This document shows, one piece after another, positions 43,533-52,803 of a DNA stretch of 64,000 bases. Under the pieces are notes generated by a model that was not told the DNA's origin, did no database searches, and saw nothing but the letters and a program-made list of their open reading frames with translations. Within the stretch, counting starts at the first letter, position 1. Every line of letters starts with the position of its first letter. Location of the stretch: assembly GCA_964419545.1 (NCBI GenBank), contig CAYQQU010000023.1, positions 1 through 64,000 on the forward strand, in the 5' to 3' direction. Made by a program: the position numbers and the translations under genes. This DNA comes from CAYQQU01 sp964419545 (GTDB lineage: Bacteria > Bacteroidota > Bacteroidia > Chitinophagales > Saprospiraceae).

Positions 43533-44165
43533 ATGCAAGCCCATATCCTCAACCACCTCCGGCAAGACCCGCAGCTGGCGACCGTGATCCAGGTGACCGA
43601 AACGCCCAAAGTATCCCTCCACAGCGGGGATGTTTACGCCGATCTGTTGCGTTCCGTCATCAATCAGCAGCTCTCGAATAAAGCCGCCGCCACCATTCAC
43701 CGCCGGTTCCTGGAGCTGTTTCCCGCCGGCGCGCCCGATCCGGAGACTTTGCTGGCGCTTGACGACGCCCCGCTGCGCGCCGCCGGTCTTTCGCGTTCCA
43801 AGGTGAATTACGTACGCAACGTCGCCGAATTTTTCCTGGAGCACAGGCTGAATCATCACGACTGGGCCGCCCACAGCGATGCAGACATCATGGAGCGCCT
43901 CACCCGAATAAAAGGTGTAGGCAAATGGACCGCAGAGATGATCCTCATGTTCACCCTGGGACGGCCCGATATTTTACCGCTGGACGATCTGGTGATCCGC
44001 AGCGCTATGATCCGACTGTACGGGGTGGAGGAGAAAGGGCGGGCTTTAAAAGACGCACTCACCGCTATCGCCGAACCCTGGCGGCCCTACCGGTCGTACG
44101 CCTGCTACTACCTCTGGCCCTGGTATCACCGGAAGCCGGAGGGTTCAGGAAGTAGCGACCGTTGA
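43533..44165 (+). CDS. DNA-3-methyladenine glycosylase II (AlkA type)
   Basis: The ATG at 43533 (MQAHILNHLRQD) is chosen. The 210-residue protein has the HhH-GPD fold: LLRSVINQQLSNKAA near the N-terminus, the helix-hairpin-helix RIKGVGKWTAEMILMF, and LPLDDLVIRSAM with the catalytic Asp. It removes alkylated bases such as 3-methyladenine from DNA. It lacks the N-terminal domain of E. coli AlkA, as is usual for the short family. Its last 21 bp overlap the convergent histidine kinase gene. Confidence 0.9.
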   Translation: MQAHILNHLRQDPQLATVIQVTETPKVSLHSGDVYADLLRSVINQQLSNKAAATIHRRFLELFPAGAPDPETLLALDDAPLRAAGLSRSKVNYVRNVAEFFLEHRLNHHDWAAHSDADIMERLTRIKGVGKWTAEMILMFTLGRPDILPLDDLVIRSAMIRLYGVEEKGRALKDALTAIAEPWRPYRSYACYYLWPWYHRKPEGSGSSDR

Positions 44166-45356
44166 CTCGGAAGCGCTTCGCGCCGGCGCTTCCGCCGTGT
44201 GCTTTTGGAGGCGGATCGTAAAGGTAGTGCCTTTTCCTTCTTCCGACCATTTTACGAAAATCTTGCCGCTATGGTAGCCTTCGATGATGCGTTTGACGAG
44301 TGACAGGCCAAGCCCCCAGCCCCGCTTTTTGGTGGTGTATCCCGGCTGGAAAACGGTCTTGAACTTATTGGACGGTATGCCTTTGCCGGTGTCGGTGAGG
44401 TCGATGTAGACGAACTTGTCATCGTCGTACACCTCGGCGCGAATATCGCCGCGGCCTTCCATGGCGTCGAGGGCGTTGCGCAGCAGGTTCTCGATCACCC
44501 AATCGAAAAGCGGCGGGTTGAGCCGCACGTACATCGGCGTCTGGTCGGGGTCGGGGAAGTAGAACGACACCTTGCGGGGCGCCCGCCGGGCCATGTAGGC
44601 GCGGCAAGCGTCGAGCTCCTCGTAGATGTTGATGGGCTTGAGCACCGGCTCGGAGCCGATCTTGGAAAAGCGGTCGGCGATGAGCTCCAGGCGGCTGACG
44701 TCTTTGCGCAGCTCGCTGATCACTTCCTCGGCTTCTTCGTTCTTGGTCAACATCAGCTTCAGGTGTTCGATCCAGGCGACAATAGCAGAGATCGGCGTGC
44801 CCAACTGGTGGGCCGTCTCCTTGGCCATGCCTACCCACACCCGGTTCTGTTCGGCGCGGCGGGCGGAGCTGAACCCCACGTAGCCAAAACCGATAAAAGC
44901 GGCGATGAGCAGTAGCTGGATGAAGGGGAAAAAGCGAAGCTGCCGCAACACCTTCGACTCTTTGTAGTAAATGGAGTGGGCAAAACCCTGAATGGGCTCA
45001 AACCCCTCGGCGCGCATCTCGGCGACCTCGCTCTTCAGGAATTCTTTGTCGAAATTGCGGTCGTCGCCGAAGTTGGCGCCCTCGTACTCCCCGCGGTCGT
45101 TTACCAGAATGACCGGAATGCTGGAGTTGGATTTCAGGATCTCGGCGTGCAGGGTTACATCGCAATATTTTATATCTTCATCGTCGATATCGTTCAGGTA
45201 TTCCTGGGCCATCACCCAGTGACGCACCTTATTGCGCTCCTCTTCGGCCAGGCGGTCGGTCAGGTAATTGGTATAGACCATGGAAACCAAAATGATGGCC
45301 ACGCCTGCGACGGCCAGGTACAGCTTCCATTGTGTTTTGCGCTGGTAAATGTCCAT
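44145..45356 (-). CDS. Membrane-bound sensor histidine kinase
   Basis: The 403-residue kinase has two membrane helices (about 11-30 and 142-163) flanking a periplasmic sensor domain of about 110 residues, and a HisKA-type box with H183 (GMAKETAHQLGTPISA). The ATPase domain has the N box IENLLRNALDAM, DTGKGIP and GWGLGLSLVKRI. It phosphorylates a response regulator that is not encoded in this window, so it is an orphan. The ligand is unknown. Confidence 0.9.
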   Translation of the reverse strand: MDIYQRKTQWKLYLAVAGVAIILVSMVYTNYLTDRLAEEERNKVRHWVMAQEYLNDIDDEDIKYCDVTLHAEILKSNSSIPVILVNDRGEYEGANFGDDRNFDKEFLKSEVAEMRAEGFEPIQGFAHSIYYKESKVLRQLRFFPFIQLLLIAAFIGFGYVGFSSARRAEQNRVWVGMAKETAHQLGTPISAIVAWIEHLKLMLTKNEEAEEVISELRKDVSRLELIADRFSKIGSEPVLKPINIYEELDACRAYMARRAPRKVSFYFPDPDQTPMYVRLNPPLFDWVIENLLRNALDAMEGRGDIRAEVYDDDKFVYIDLTDTGKGIPSNKFKTVFQPGYTTKKRGWGLGLSLVKRIIEGYHSGKIFVKWSEEGKGTTFTIRLQKHTAEAPARSASESTVATS

Positions 45357-45493
45357 TTTCTAAGCAGTTACAACGGTAATAACGTCAAAATTAGCAGAAA
45401 ATGACAAGCGGGGCCAAGCGATTTGTATTTCGGAAAAAATATCGATATTAGCGAAAAAAAAATTTATTTAGCGCGGAATTTGATTCAATACCC

Positions 45494-45559
45494 ATGCTCC
45501 GAAAAAAGATCTTTGAACTGGAAAGTGAAAAAAAATCCGGCTCCTCTGAAAAGATTTAA
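45494..45559 (+). CDS. Possible 21-residue peptide before an orphan terminator
   Basis: ATG 45494 opens a short frame MLRKKIFELESEKKSGSSEK-I, ending 28 bp before a strong plus-strand terminator (45588-45617). The composition is plausible for a small helical peptide, but there is no clear ribosome-binding site. It could instead be part of a small RNA. Confidence 0.25.
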   Translation: MLRKKIFELESEKKSGSSEKI

Positions 45560-45587
45560 AATTGGCATTATTGAGACTATGCGTCAG

Positions 45588-45617
45588 CCTGCCGGCTCAG
45601 CCGGCAGGTTTTTTTTT
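45588..45617 (+). terminator. Strong rho-independent terminator without an upstream gene
   Basis: Stem CCTGCCGG (45588-45595), loop CTCAG, CCGGCAGG (45601-45608), then nine T. The nearest plus-strand protein gene ends at 44165 and a minus-strand gene intervenes, so an unannotated transcript must end here, or the hairpin acts as an attenuator for the gene at 45819. Confidence 0.85.
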
Positions 45618-45770
45618 GCCCGGAAACGGCTGGCGGCGATTCGGTTACACAAGGAATAAAAAGTAAGCCGAGGCGTATCGCCCCGGGCCCGGACGCCGGC
45701 CGGCCGGTGGCTCGTTTGGGTAAAGCTGCCGGCGCCGGGAGATAAAAAGCCGCCGCCGGCGGCCGGGTAA

Positions 45771-45801
45771 TTGCCCTATTGGTCGGGATTGCTTACCTTT
45801 G
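45771..45801 (+). promoter_or_regulatory. Bacteroidota-type promoter
   Basis: TTG (45771-45773), a 20-bp gap and TACCTTTG (45794-45801) match the consensus closely. They lie 18 bp before the start of the acidic protein gene, which implies a very short leader. Confidence 0.6.
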
Positions 45802-45818
45802 GAGGGCAAAAGGTATAC

Positions 45819-46556
45819 ATGGAAAAATACGTCCGCTATCTGCTGCACGATATCCGGGCAGCAATCGAACACGTACCCGATCTTTTGGTCGAACCGGATG
45901 AAGACACGGATTACCTACCCGCTGAGGAAGAGGAAAAATACGCCCCCCGCCAACGCCTCAGCGACCGGCTCGGCCTACGGCCGGAATGGTTCCCGCCGCC
46001 TTCCCGTCTTGGTGACGCTCAAATGGATCGCCTCGTCAACGCCCTCGAAGATTCCCTGGAAGCACACGGCTACTTCGTCATCTTCCCCGAAGCTACGCCC
46101 ATGCGGCAGCGCTACGAGATGCTCACCGAGAAGCTCGACAGCGAAGTGCCCGTACTGCAGTACAACGTCTGGCAGATCGAGCTATGCGATTACGAACCCG
46201 AACAGTGCCCCTTCGGTGAAGGCAACTGCCGTTGCCGGGATATCGAAGCGCTGCTCTCCGATCCCGAGTTCGCGGATGAGATTGACTGGGACGATAACGA
46301 AGAGTGGAACGCCGACGATTACTGGCCGGGCGAAGAGGAGGAAGGGGATTACCTGGAGCCGGGCCTCGACATTTCCGGCTACGACATGCCCGAACTTTTC
46401 TTCGGCGCCGAACGCTTCCCGCTCTGGTCGGAAGACGAACTCGACCTCCACGGCCGTTCCCGCCCGGCGCGCTCCAATGACGAAGACGAGGAACGGTCGC
46501 CGGATGAATTCGCTTCGCCGGATTATGATCCGGACGACGAAGACGGCGAGGACTAG
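45819..46556 (+). CDS. Acidic protein of unknown function with a cysteine cluster
   Basis: The ATG at 45819 is fixed by the promoter 18 bp upstream. The 245-residue product is soluble, with a low-acid N-terminal half and a C-terminal half very rich in Asp and Glu (EEEEGDYLEPG, DPDDEDGED). Four cysteines at C-x7-C-x6-C-x-C (CDYEPEQCPFGEGNCRC, about 127-144) could bind a metal. I do not recognise the family. Confidence 0.7.
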   Translation: MEKYVRYLLHDIRAAIEHVPDLLVEPDEDTDYLPAEEEEKYAPRQRLSDRLGLRPEWFPPPSRLGDAQMDRLVNALEDSLEAHGYFVIFPEATPMRQRYEMLTEKLDSEVPVLQYNVWQIELCDYEPEQCPFGEGNCRCRDIEALLSDPEFADEIDWDDNEEWNADDYWPGEEEEGDYLEPGLDISGYDMPELFFGAERFPLWSEDELDLHGRSRPARSNDEDEERSPDEFASPDYDPDDEDGED

Positions 46557-46731
46557 TTAGCCTGCCGGGTAATTCGGACAATCTGGAAAACTGCCTAGGT
46601 GCTCCTCCCGGAGCACATGTGATTCCCGCCTCTTTTGCTAAATTTTCCCGCCTTTTTTTCCTGCTTCCTTTTCTTTCCGGTTAAATTATTTATTTTTCCA
46701 TCTTTCGATTCGACGCCTTAACCAACGATCG

Positions 46732-48393
46732 ATGATGTCGCAACCACCCTACGTGCTGCTGATGGCTCTTCTCGGGTATTTGCCCGGTGTATTCGCCCAA
46801 ATCCCTATTTACGATTCGGGCGGTCCGCTCTCAGCTGAACAGGCCGCTTATGATGTCACCTTCTACGAGATCTCACTCGAAGTGCTGCCCGCGGAAAAGC
46901 GAGTTTCCGGGGAAGTGATCCTCGAAGCAGAAGTGGCGCACCCGATGTACTACGCCGTCCTCGACCTGGACACCCTGCTGACGGTCGACCAGGTGGCCGA
47001 ACTGAAGCCGGAGGGGGGACGCCAGTCGCTGCCCTACGAGCACGAGGCCGGTAAAATCCGGATCGACCTGGGGTATACCCGGCAGCCGGGCGCGTCCTTG
47101 AAACTGGCGGTGCGTTACGGCGGTCATCCCCGGGAAGCGCCCTACGCGCCCTGGGAAGGCGGCTTCAGCTGGGCCGAAACCCGCGACGGCAGGCCCTGGA
47201 TCGCCACCACCTGCCAGGGCGAAGGCGCCGACATCTGGTGGCCCTGCAAAGACCACGTCTCCGACGAGCCGGATTCCGTCAAACTACATATCACCGTGCC
47301 CGATCCGCTGGTCGTTGCCGCCAACGGCCGCCTGCAGCGCACTACCTCCGACGAAGCGGGAAAAACGACCTACCGCTGGCTGGTCTCTACGCCGATCAAC
47401 ATTTACAATGTCGCGCTGAATATCGCGCCCTATCGCAAACTGGAAACGACCTTCACCAGCGTAGCGGGCGACACCTTCCCGTTCGTCTTCTACGTCCTGC
47501 CCGAAGATCTCAAAAAAGGCCGGGCCCTCTTTCCGGAGATGCAAGACCACCTGCGCTGGTACGAGTCGCTGTTCGGGCCGTATCCCTTCCGCGCCGATAA
47601 ATACGGCGTTGCACAGACACCCCACCTCGGCATGGAACACCAAACCATCATCGCGTACGGCGCCAATTTCAGCAACAGCGCTATGACCGGCAGAAACTGG
47701 GGCTTCGACGCTCTGCACCACCACGAACTGGCGCACGAGTGGTGGGGCAATCTGGTGACGAACAGCGACTGGAAAGATATGTGGCTGCACGAGGGCTTCG
47801 GCGCCTACATGCAACCGCTCTACGTCGAGCATCTGCAGGGCCCTGAGGCCTATCAACGGTACATGCGTTCTTCCCGCCGCCTGGTGTCGGGGCTGCCTAT
47901 TGCGCCCCGGGAATCCCAGACCTCCAAGGGTATCTACCAGGCGCCCATCTACACCAAAGGCGCCTGGGTGCTGCACACCCTGCGCTACTTGCTGGGCGAT
48001 GAAGCCTTCTTCCGGGCGTTGCGCCGCATGGCATACCCGGAGCCCGCCCTGGAAGCCGCCACCGACGGACGCCAGTGCCGTTTCGCTACTTCGGAAGATT
48101 TTATGCGGATCTGCGCGGCGGAATACGGCGAATCGCTCGACTGGCTCTTCGAAGTTTACCTGCGCCGGGCCGAGTTGCCGGTCCTGCACTCCCGCATCCA
48201 CGGCAATGTCCTTCACCTTTCCTGGGAGGCGCCCGACGACCTGCCCTTCCCCATGCCGGTGCCCATAGTGATCGGCAAACGCGAGCTGCGCCTGGAAGTG
48301 CCGCCGGAAGGCGTGACCTACGAATTCCAAGCGGGAGAAAAGCCGGAAGTCGATCCTTTACAATGGATTTTGTGCACTCCCGCCGGCCGCTGA
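46732..48393 (+). CDS. Secreted M1-family zinc aminopeptidase
   Basis: The 553-residue protein has a signal peptide (about 1-22), the N-terminal M1 beta-saddle, a GMEH motif (300-303) in place of the usual GxMEN, and the zinc site HELAH (331-335) with E354 in WLHEGFGAYM. It ends after the catalytic domain with a short beta region and lacks the long C-terminal helical domain and any T9SS tail. It would remove N-terminal residues from peptides in the periplasm or outside the cell. Translation may begin at either of the first two Met codons. Confidence 0.92.
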   Translation: MMSQPPYVLLMALLGYLPGVFAQIPIYDSGGPLSAEQAAYDVTFYEISLEVLPAEKRVSGEVILEAEVAHPMYYAVLDLDTLLTVDQVAELKPEGGRQSLPYEHEAGKIRIDLGYTRQPGASLKLAVRYGGHPREAPYAPWEGGFSWAETRDGRPWIATTCQGEGADIWWPCKDHVSDEPDSVKLHITVPDPLVVAANGRLQRTTSDEAGKTTYRWLVSTPINIYNVALNIAPYRKLETTFTSVAGDTFPFVFYVLPEDLKKGRALFPEMQDHLRWYESLFGPYPFRADKYGVAQTPHLGMEHQTIIAYGANFSNSAMTGRNWGFDALHHHELAHEWWGNLVTNSDWKDMWLHEGFGAYMQPLYVEHLQGPEAYQRYMRSSRRLVSGLPIAPRESQTSKGIYQAPIYTKGAWVLHTLRYLLGDEAFFRALRRMAYPEPALEAATDGRQCRFATSEDFMRICAAEYGESLDWLFEVYLRRAELPVLHSRIHGNVLHLSWEAPDDLPFPMPVPIVIGKRELRLEVPPEGVTYEFQAGEKPEVDPLQWILCTPAGR

Positions 48394-48609
48394 CCGCTCC
48401 TTGATCGCCCCATTTTTTGCTGCGCCGGGCGGCCGGTCCGGTCGATTCCCAATGCGGGAAAACATTAAATCGAGTTGATAATTTTTTCCTGACAGAGAAA
48501 CTATTATCAGAATATTCCACGAATAAGTGATAAATTCGTCATGGATATTTCCAGATTTTGATTAATTTTTAGCCGTTAAGTCATCACATAATTTTAAACT
48601 ATAGCTAGT

Positions 48610-51600
48610 ATGAAAAACTTCTACTTATCAAGGCTGTTCGCCGTAATGGTCTTGTTGGGTATGTCTCTTACCCTAACCACCGGACAAACTTTTGAAGTGA
48701 CCGCACCGGCCAGCGTGGCCGGAACGTACGACTTCGGAACGGCCGTTTTCGGCCCGCAATTCGACGGGTTTTCCGGCGAGCTGGTCTCCGCGACCGACGT
48801 CGACGGCCTCACCACCGGCTGTGTCGCTATTGACAACGGCGTGACCGACGTCACCGGCAAGGTCGCCCTCATCGACCGCGGGGCTTGCGGGTTTACCGTC
48901 AAGGCCCTCAACGCACAAGCCGCCGGCGCTTCGGCGGTGATCATCTGCAACAACGACGCTGCCAACCCTGACGCCGTCATTACCCTCGGAGGCGACGACA
49001 TGTGTATGGTGACCATTCCCACCATCATGCTCAGCCTCAACGACTGTGCTACCTTGCGCATGGAAACCGGCGTGATGGCCACCTACACCGCCCCCGACCT
49101 GCCTGGGGTCGGCGAATCTTTCGACACCGCCATTCCCATCACGGACGGCACCTACACCGTGGATTCCATCACCGGCGCCGGCGGCATCTTCTCCGGCTCG
49201 GTGGGCGCTGCTTTTTACCTGTATACGCCCGCAGCCGACGGCGTGCTCAACATCAATTCCTGCGGCGGCGGCGCCAACACCCGCCTGATCTTCGGGCAGG
49301 CGGGCTGCGTCGGGCAAGTCGGCGGCGGCCTCATCGGCTTTTCGATCGACGATTGTGACGACGGCAACGGCAACATCGTGGCCTCCGACCTCGACGTCCT
49401 CGTCTTCGAAGGCGAAACGTACTACATCCTCTGGGATGACGCCCAAAGCGCCGACGGCTTCGACTTCACCGTGACGCTCGGCGCCCTGCCGACCGTCAAT
49501 ACGACCTTTACCGTCAATATGGAAGAGGAAACGGTCTCGCCCGACGGCGTCAACATGGTCTGGGCCGCCCCCGGCACCAGTGACGTGGGCGACGTCAATA
49601 TCGCCGTCATGACCGATAACGGCGACGGCACCTGGTCGGCGACGATCGAACTGACCACGCTGGACACCATCGGCTACGCCTTCGTCAACGGCATGGTCGA
49701 TCCGGCTAACGTGGAAGCAGTGCCCGACGACTGCGGTGTCCTCAACGATTTCGGGTTTAACGTGCGGCCTTACATCGAATTTAATATCGGCGATTCCTCC
49801 GTGCCGCCGGTTTGTTTCGGCCTTTGCACCAACTGCCCGACGGTGGCCGTTACCTTCTCGGTAAATATGGCCAATGAAGACACTTCGCCGGACGGCGTCA
49901 ACATGGTCTGGGGCGGCCCCGGAACCGATGATGTCGGCCAGGTCAATATCGTTGCCCTTTCTGATGATGATGGCGATGACGTTTGGGAAGCCTCCGTAAA
50001 CCTGATGACCGGCGATACGATTGGCTATGCTTTCGTCAATGGCATGTTGGCCGTAGAGAATGTAGAAGCGGTGCCCGACGATTGCGGTCTGGAAAATGCG
50101 TTCGGGTTCAACATCCGGCCCCTGATTGTCGAGGGGGCCGATGATATCGTCCTCGATGCGGTCTGTTTCGGCACCTGCCTCAGCTTCTGCCCGGAAGAAG
50201 GTTGTGAAGCGCCTGCTACAGTTATGGAAAATATGGATAACTATGAGCTAGGTTCAGACGTTACCACTCAGTCTGATATTTGGGTGCTTTGGCCTGCAGC
50301 AGGTGTGATTGGTGGTGAAGTTTCTGATGAGCAAGCGGCATCTCCTCCTCATTCTGTTAAGCTGCAAGGTGGTGGTGATACAGGGACTAACGACCTGGTA
50401 GACCCACTACTTAACCTTGGTGGGGTAAGCTCAGGCGCCTGGGATATCCGCTTCAAAATGTATGTACCTGAAGGGGGGTCTGGCTACTACAATATCCAGA
50501 ATAACGAAGGTGCTGATCCTACACAATGGAACGTAGAAGTTGGCTTCGAAGCTGACGGAACGCTAGGTGTTGACTTAGCAGGCGCTGGTGAATACCCGCA
50601 AGGAGAATGGTTCGATATCGTAAATATCATCGATGTAGATAATGAGCGCGGTGAAATCATCATCAATGGTCAATCTGTATATACGTGGACTTATGGTCCG
50701 GACTGGAGCATCGGTGCGTTTAACTTCTTCCCACGTACGGCTACGGAACTTTACTATATAGATGATGTGATCATGCGTCCGATCTTGCTTAATGGTGAAA
50801 GTTGTCCGGAAGGTTCCATCATCTGTGATGGTCTTGAGTCTTACAATGATGGTCCGGTAAGTGATCAGAGCTCACATTGGGCGCCCTGGACAGCCAGCCC
50901 AGCTGATGACGGTATTGTAACGGAAGAGCAGGCGTTTGAAGGTTGTAATTCCCTGAAGATTACCGCTGATGATCCGGATGATCAATTGTTGTTGCTCGGC
51001 GACCGCACCGAGGGCAACTACCTCCTGGAATGGTTTATGTATATCCCCGACGGCTCCGCCGGCTACTACAATTTCCAGAAGTTCCAGGATGACCCGGGTG
51101 GAGAGTTCGCCCACCAGGTAGAATTCTTCACCGACGGTACAGCTACTCTGGACGCAGGCGCCGCCGATATCGTGACCTGGAACTGGACTCCCGACACCTG
51201 GATGCGCATTCAGCATTTTATCGATCTGGACAACGACTGGATGACCTACGTCATCGACGGCGATACCATTTACCAGTATCCGGTTAGCTGGGGCACCTTT
51301 ATGGAAAGCGGCGCCAAGCAGATCGGGTCGATCGACTTCTTCGGTAACACCGATGTCATTCAGTATATCGACAATGTGCTCTTCCAACAACTACCTTCCC
51401 TGCCGGGTAACCTCTGCGCCGGCGCTGTTGACATCAACAGCAACCTCGGCGCACCGGAAGGCGAAACCATCTCCACCGGCCCGTACAACAATGTTGATTA
51501 CTTTACCACTTCTCAGGATCCCGACTTCGGTTGGGAATGCTTCGGCGAACCCGACGACCTGGGCGGCGCTCCCAGCCTGGAACGCACCCGCTGGTTCACC

Positions 51601-52491
51601 TTTACCGGCGACGGCGGCACCTACTTCATCGAAGCCGTGGCATGTGGTGATGACCCGATCGACTTTGGTGATACCCAAATGGTTATCTATTCCGGCGATT
51701 GCGGTAACCTGGAAACAGTACTTTGCGTTGACGACGGCCCGAATGCCATGGCCGGCGGCCCGTTCCCGGCAGGGGATACGCTAGCAACGGAATCCGGTAC
51801 CGTTTACTATGTCATGATCGACGGCTTCGGCCCCGACTTCCCGTCCGATGGCGACTTCTGCATGGAATTCACCACCCTCACGGCGCCGACGGTGGAAGTG
51901 ACCTTCCAGGTGGATATGATGCTGACCATGGTCGATCCGGGCGGCGTCTTCATCGCCGGTTCGTTCTCCGATTTCCAGAACGTGCCGATGGAAGATCCGG
52001 ACGCCAACGGCATTTTTACCGTGACGCTCGAACTGGCGGTGGGCAGCTCGCACACCTACAAGTTCAAGAACGGCCCGGACGGCTGGGAAACTATCGATAC
52101 CAGCATCGGCGATAACTGCACCACCGGCGATTTCGGCGACCGCTTCATCGATGTGGGGATGGATAACGAAACCCTCGACGTGGTTTGCTTCAACTACTGC
52201 GTGGATTGTGCAACCGTTGACGTGGACGAGGTGCTGCTCAGCCAGGGCTTCGAGCTCTTCCCCAATCCGGCTACCGAACAGCTGCAGCTGCGCTTCGACT
52301 TCGGCGAAGTGGTGCCCAACCTCAACCTGCGCGTGGTCAACCCGCTGGGCCAGACCGTAACGGAGCGCTACCTGGGTAACGTAATGGCCGATCAGCTTTC
52401 GCTCGACGTCAGCAACTTCCCGGCTGGTATCTACCTGATAGAGCTGGCCAGCGGCAAAGAACGCATTACCCGCACCGTCGTGGTGGAATAA
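48610..52491 (+). CDS. Large modular T9SS-secreted surface protein 1
   Basis: The 1293-residue protein has a signal peptide, a PA domain (about 40-165), a PPC-like beta domain (165-295), two beta modules with VSPDGVNMVW and IGYAFVNGM (about 297-405 and 410-530), two LamG-like sandwiches (535-720 and 735-930), a second PPC-like domain (935-1090), a CBM20/48-like module (1095-1200, GGVFIAGSFSDFQN) and a T9SS C-terminal domain (1215-1293, LFPNPATEQLQL). No catalytic residues were recognised; it is probably an adhesin or glycan-binding protein. Bases about 50200-50995 are clearly more AT-rich than the rest. Confidence 0.85.
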   Translation: MKNFYLSRLFAVMVLLGMSLTLTTGQTFEVTAPASVAGTYDFGTAVFGPQFDGFSGELVSATDVDGLTTGCVAIDNGVTDVTGKVALIDRGACGFTVKALNAQAAGASAVIICNNDAANPDAVITLGGDDMCMVTIPTIMLSLNDCATLRMETGVMATYTAPDLPGVGESFDTAIPITDGTYTVDSITGAGGIFSGSVGAAFYLYTPAADGVLNINSCGGGANTRLIFGQAGCVGQVGGGLIGFSIDDCDDGNGNIVASDLDVLVFEGETYYILWDDAQSADGFDFTVTLGALPTVNTTFTVNMEEETVSPDGVNMVWAAPGTSDVGDVNIAVMTDNGDGTWSATIELTTLDTIGYAFVNGMVDPANVEAVPDDCGVLNDFGFNVRPYIEFNIGDSSVPPVCFGLCTNCPTVAVTFSVNMANEDTSPDGVNMVWGGPGTDDVGQVNIVALSDDDGDDVWEASVNLMTGDTIGYAFVNGMLAVENVEAVPDDCGLENAFGFNIRPLIVEGADDIVLDAVCFGTCLSFCPEEGCEAPATVMENMDNYELGSDVTTQSDIWVLWPAAGVIGGEVSDEQAASPPHSVKLQGGGDTGTNDLVDPLLNLGGVSSGAWDIRFKMYVPEGGSGYYNIQNNEGADPTQWNVEVGFEADGTLGVDLAGAGEYPQGEWFDIVNIIDVDNERGEIIINGQSVYTWTYGPDWSIGAFNFFPRTATELYYIDDVIMRPILLNGESCPEGSIICDGLESYNDGPVSDQSSHWAPWTASPADDGIVTEEQAFEGCNSLKITADDPDDQLLLLGDRTEGNYLLEWFMYIPDGSAGYYNFQKFQDDPGGEFAHQVEFFTDGTATLDAGAADIVTWNWTPDTWMRIQHFIDLDNDWMTYVIDGDTIYQYPVSWGTFMESGAKQIGSIDFFGNTDVIQYIDNVLFQQLPSLPGNLCAGAVDINSNLGAPEGETISTGPYNNVDYFTTSQDPDFGWECFGEPDDLGGAPSLERTRWFTFTGDGGTYFIEAVACGDDPIDFGDTQMVIYSGDCGNLETVLCVDDGPNAMAGGPFPAGDTLATESGTVYYVMIDGFGPDFPSDGDFCMEFTTLTAPTVEVTFQVDMMLTMVDPGGVFIAGSFSDFQNVPMEDPDANGIFTVTLELAVGSSHTYKFKNGPDGWETIDTSIGDNCTTGDFGDRFIDVGMDNETLDVVCFNYCVDCATVDVDEVLLSQGFELFPNPATEQLQLRFDFGEVVPNLNLRVVNPLGQTVTERYLGNVMADQLSLDVSNFPAGIYLIELASGKERITRTVVVE

Positions 52492-52501
52492 GATAGTGTG
52501 A

Positions 52502-52584
52502 GCCTGGCGACTTTTTCGCCAGGCGCTTTCATTGCGATAGATCGAGCGCCGCCCGGCGTGCAAAACGCGGGGCGGCCCTTTTTT
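52502..52584 (+). terminator. Double terminator after secreted protein 1
   Basis: A first stem GCCTGGCG/CGCCAGGC (52502-52524) is followed by a weak T-run. A second stem GCCGCCC/GGGCGGC (52548-52576) is followed by six T (52579-52584). Together they separate the two large secreted-protein genes. The rest of 52585-52803 is gene-free and must hold the next promoter. Confidence 0.7.
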
Positions 52585-52803
52585 GCAGCGACCCTTCTTC
52601 TTTTCTACCGGCTTCAGGGCTATTTCCTTTCCGTTCCATAATGAAAAGGCCACACCCCTTGGATTACCGCCGAAGGGCGCCATTGCCGAACAAAAGTCCG
52701 AAATGCCGAATGAAATCAGGGAAAATACTCGCTGACCTGGGGGGAGTTTTGTTATAATTTTTTTAGTTTACGTTTTCATTGAAAAACAAAAAAAAAGTAT
52801 AGT

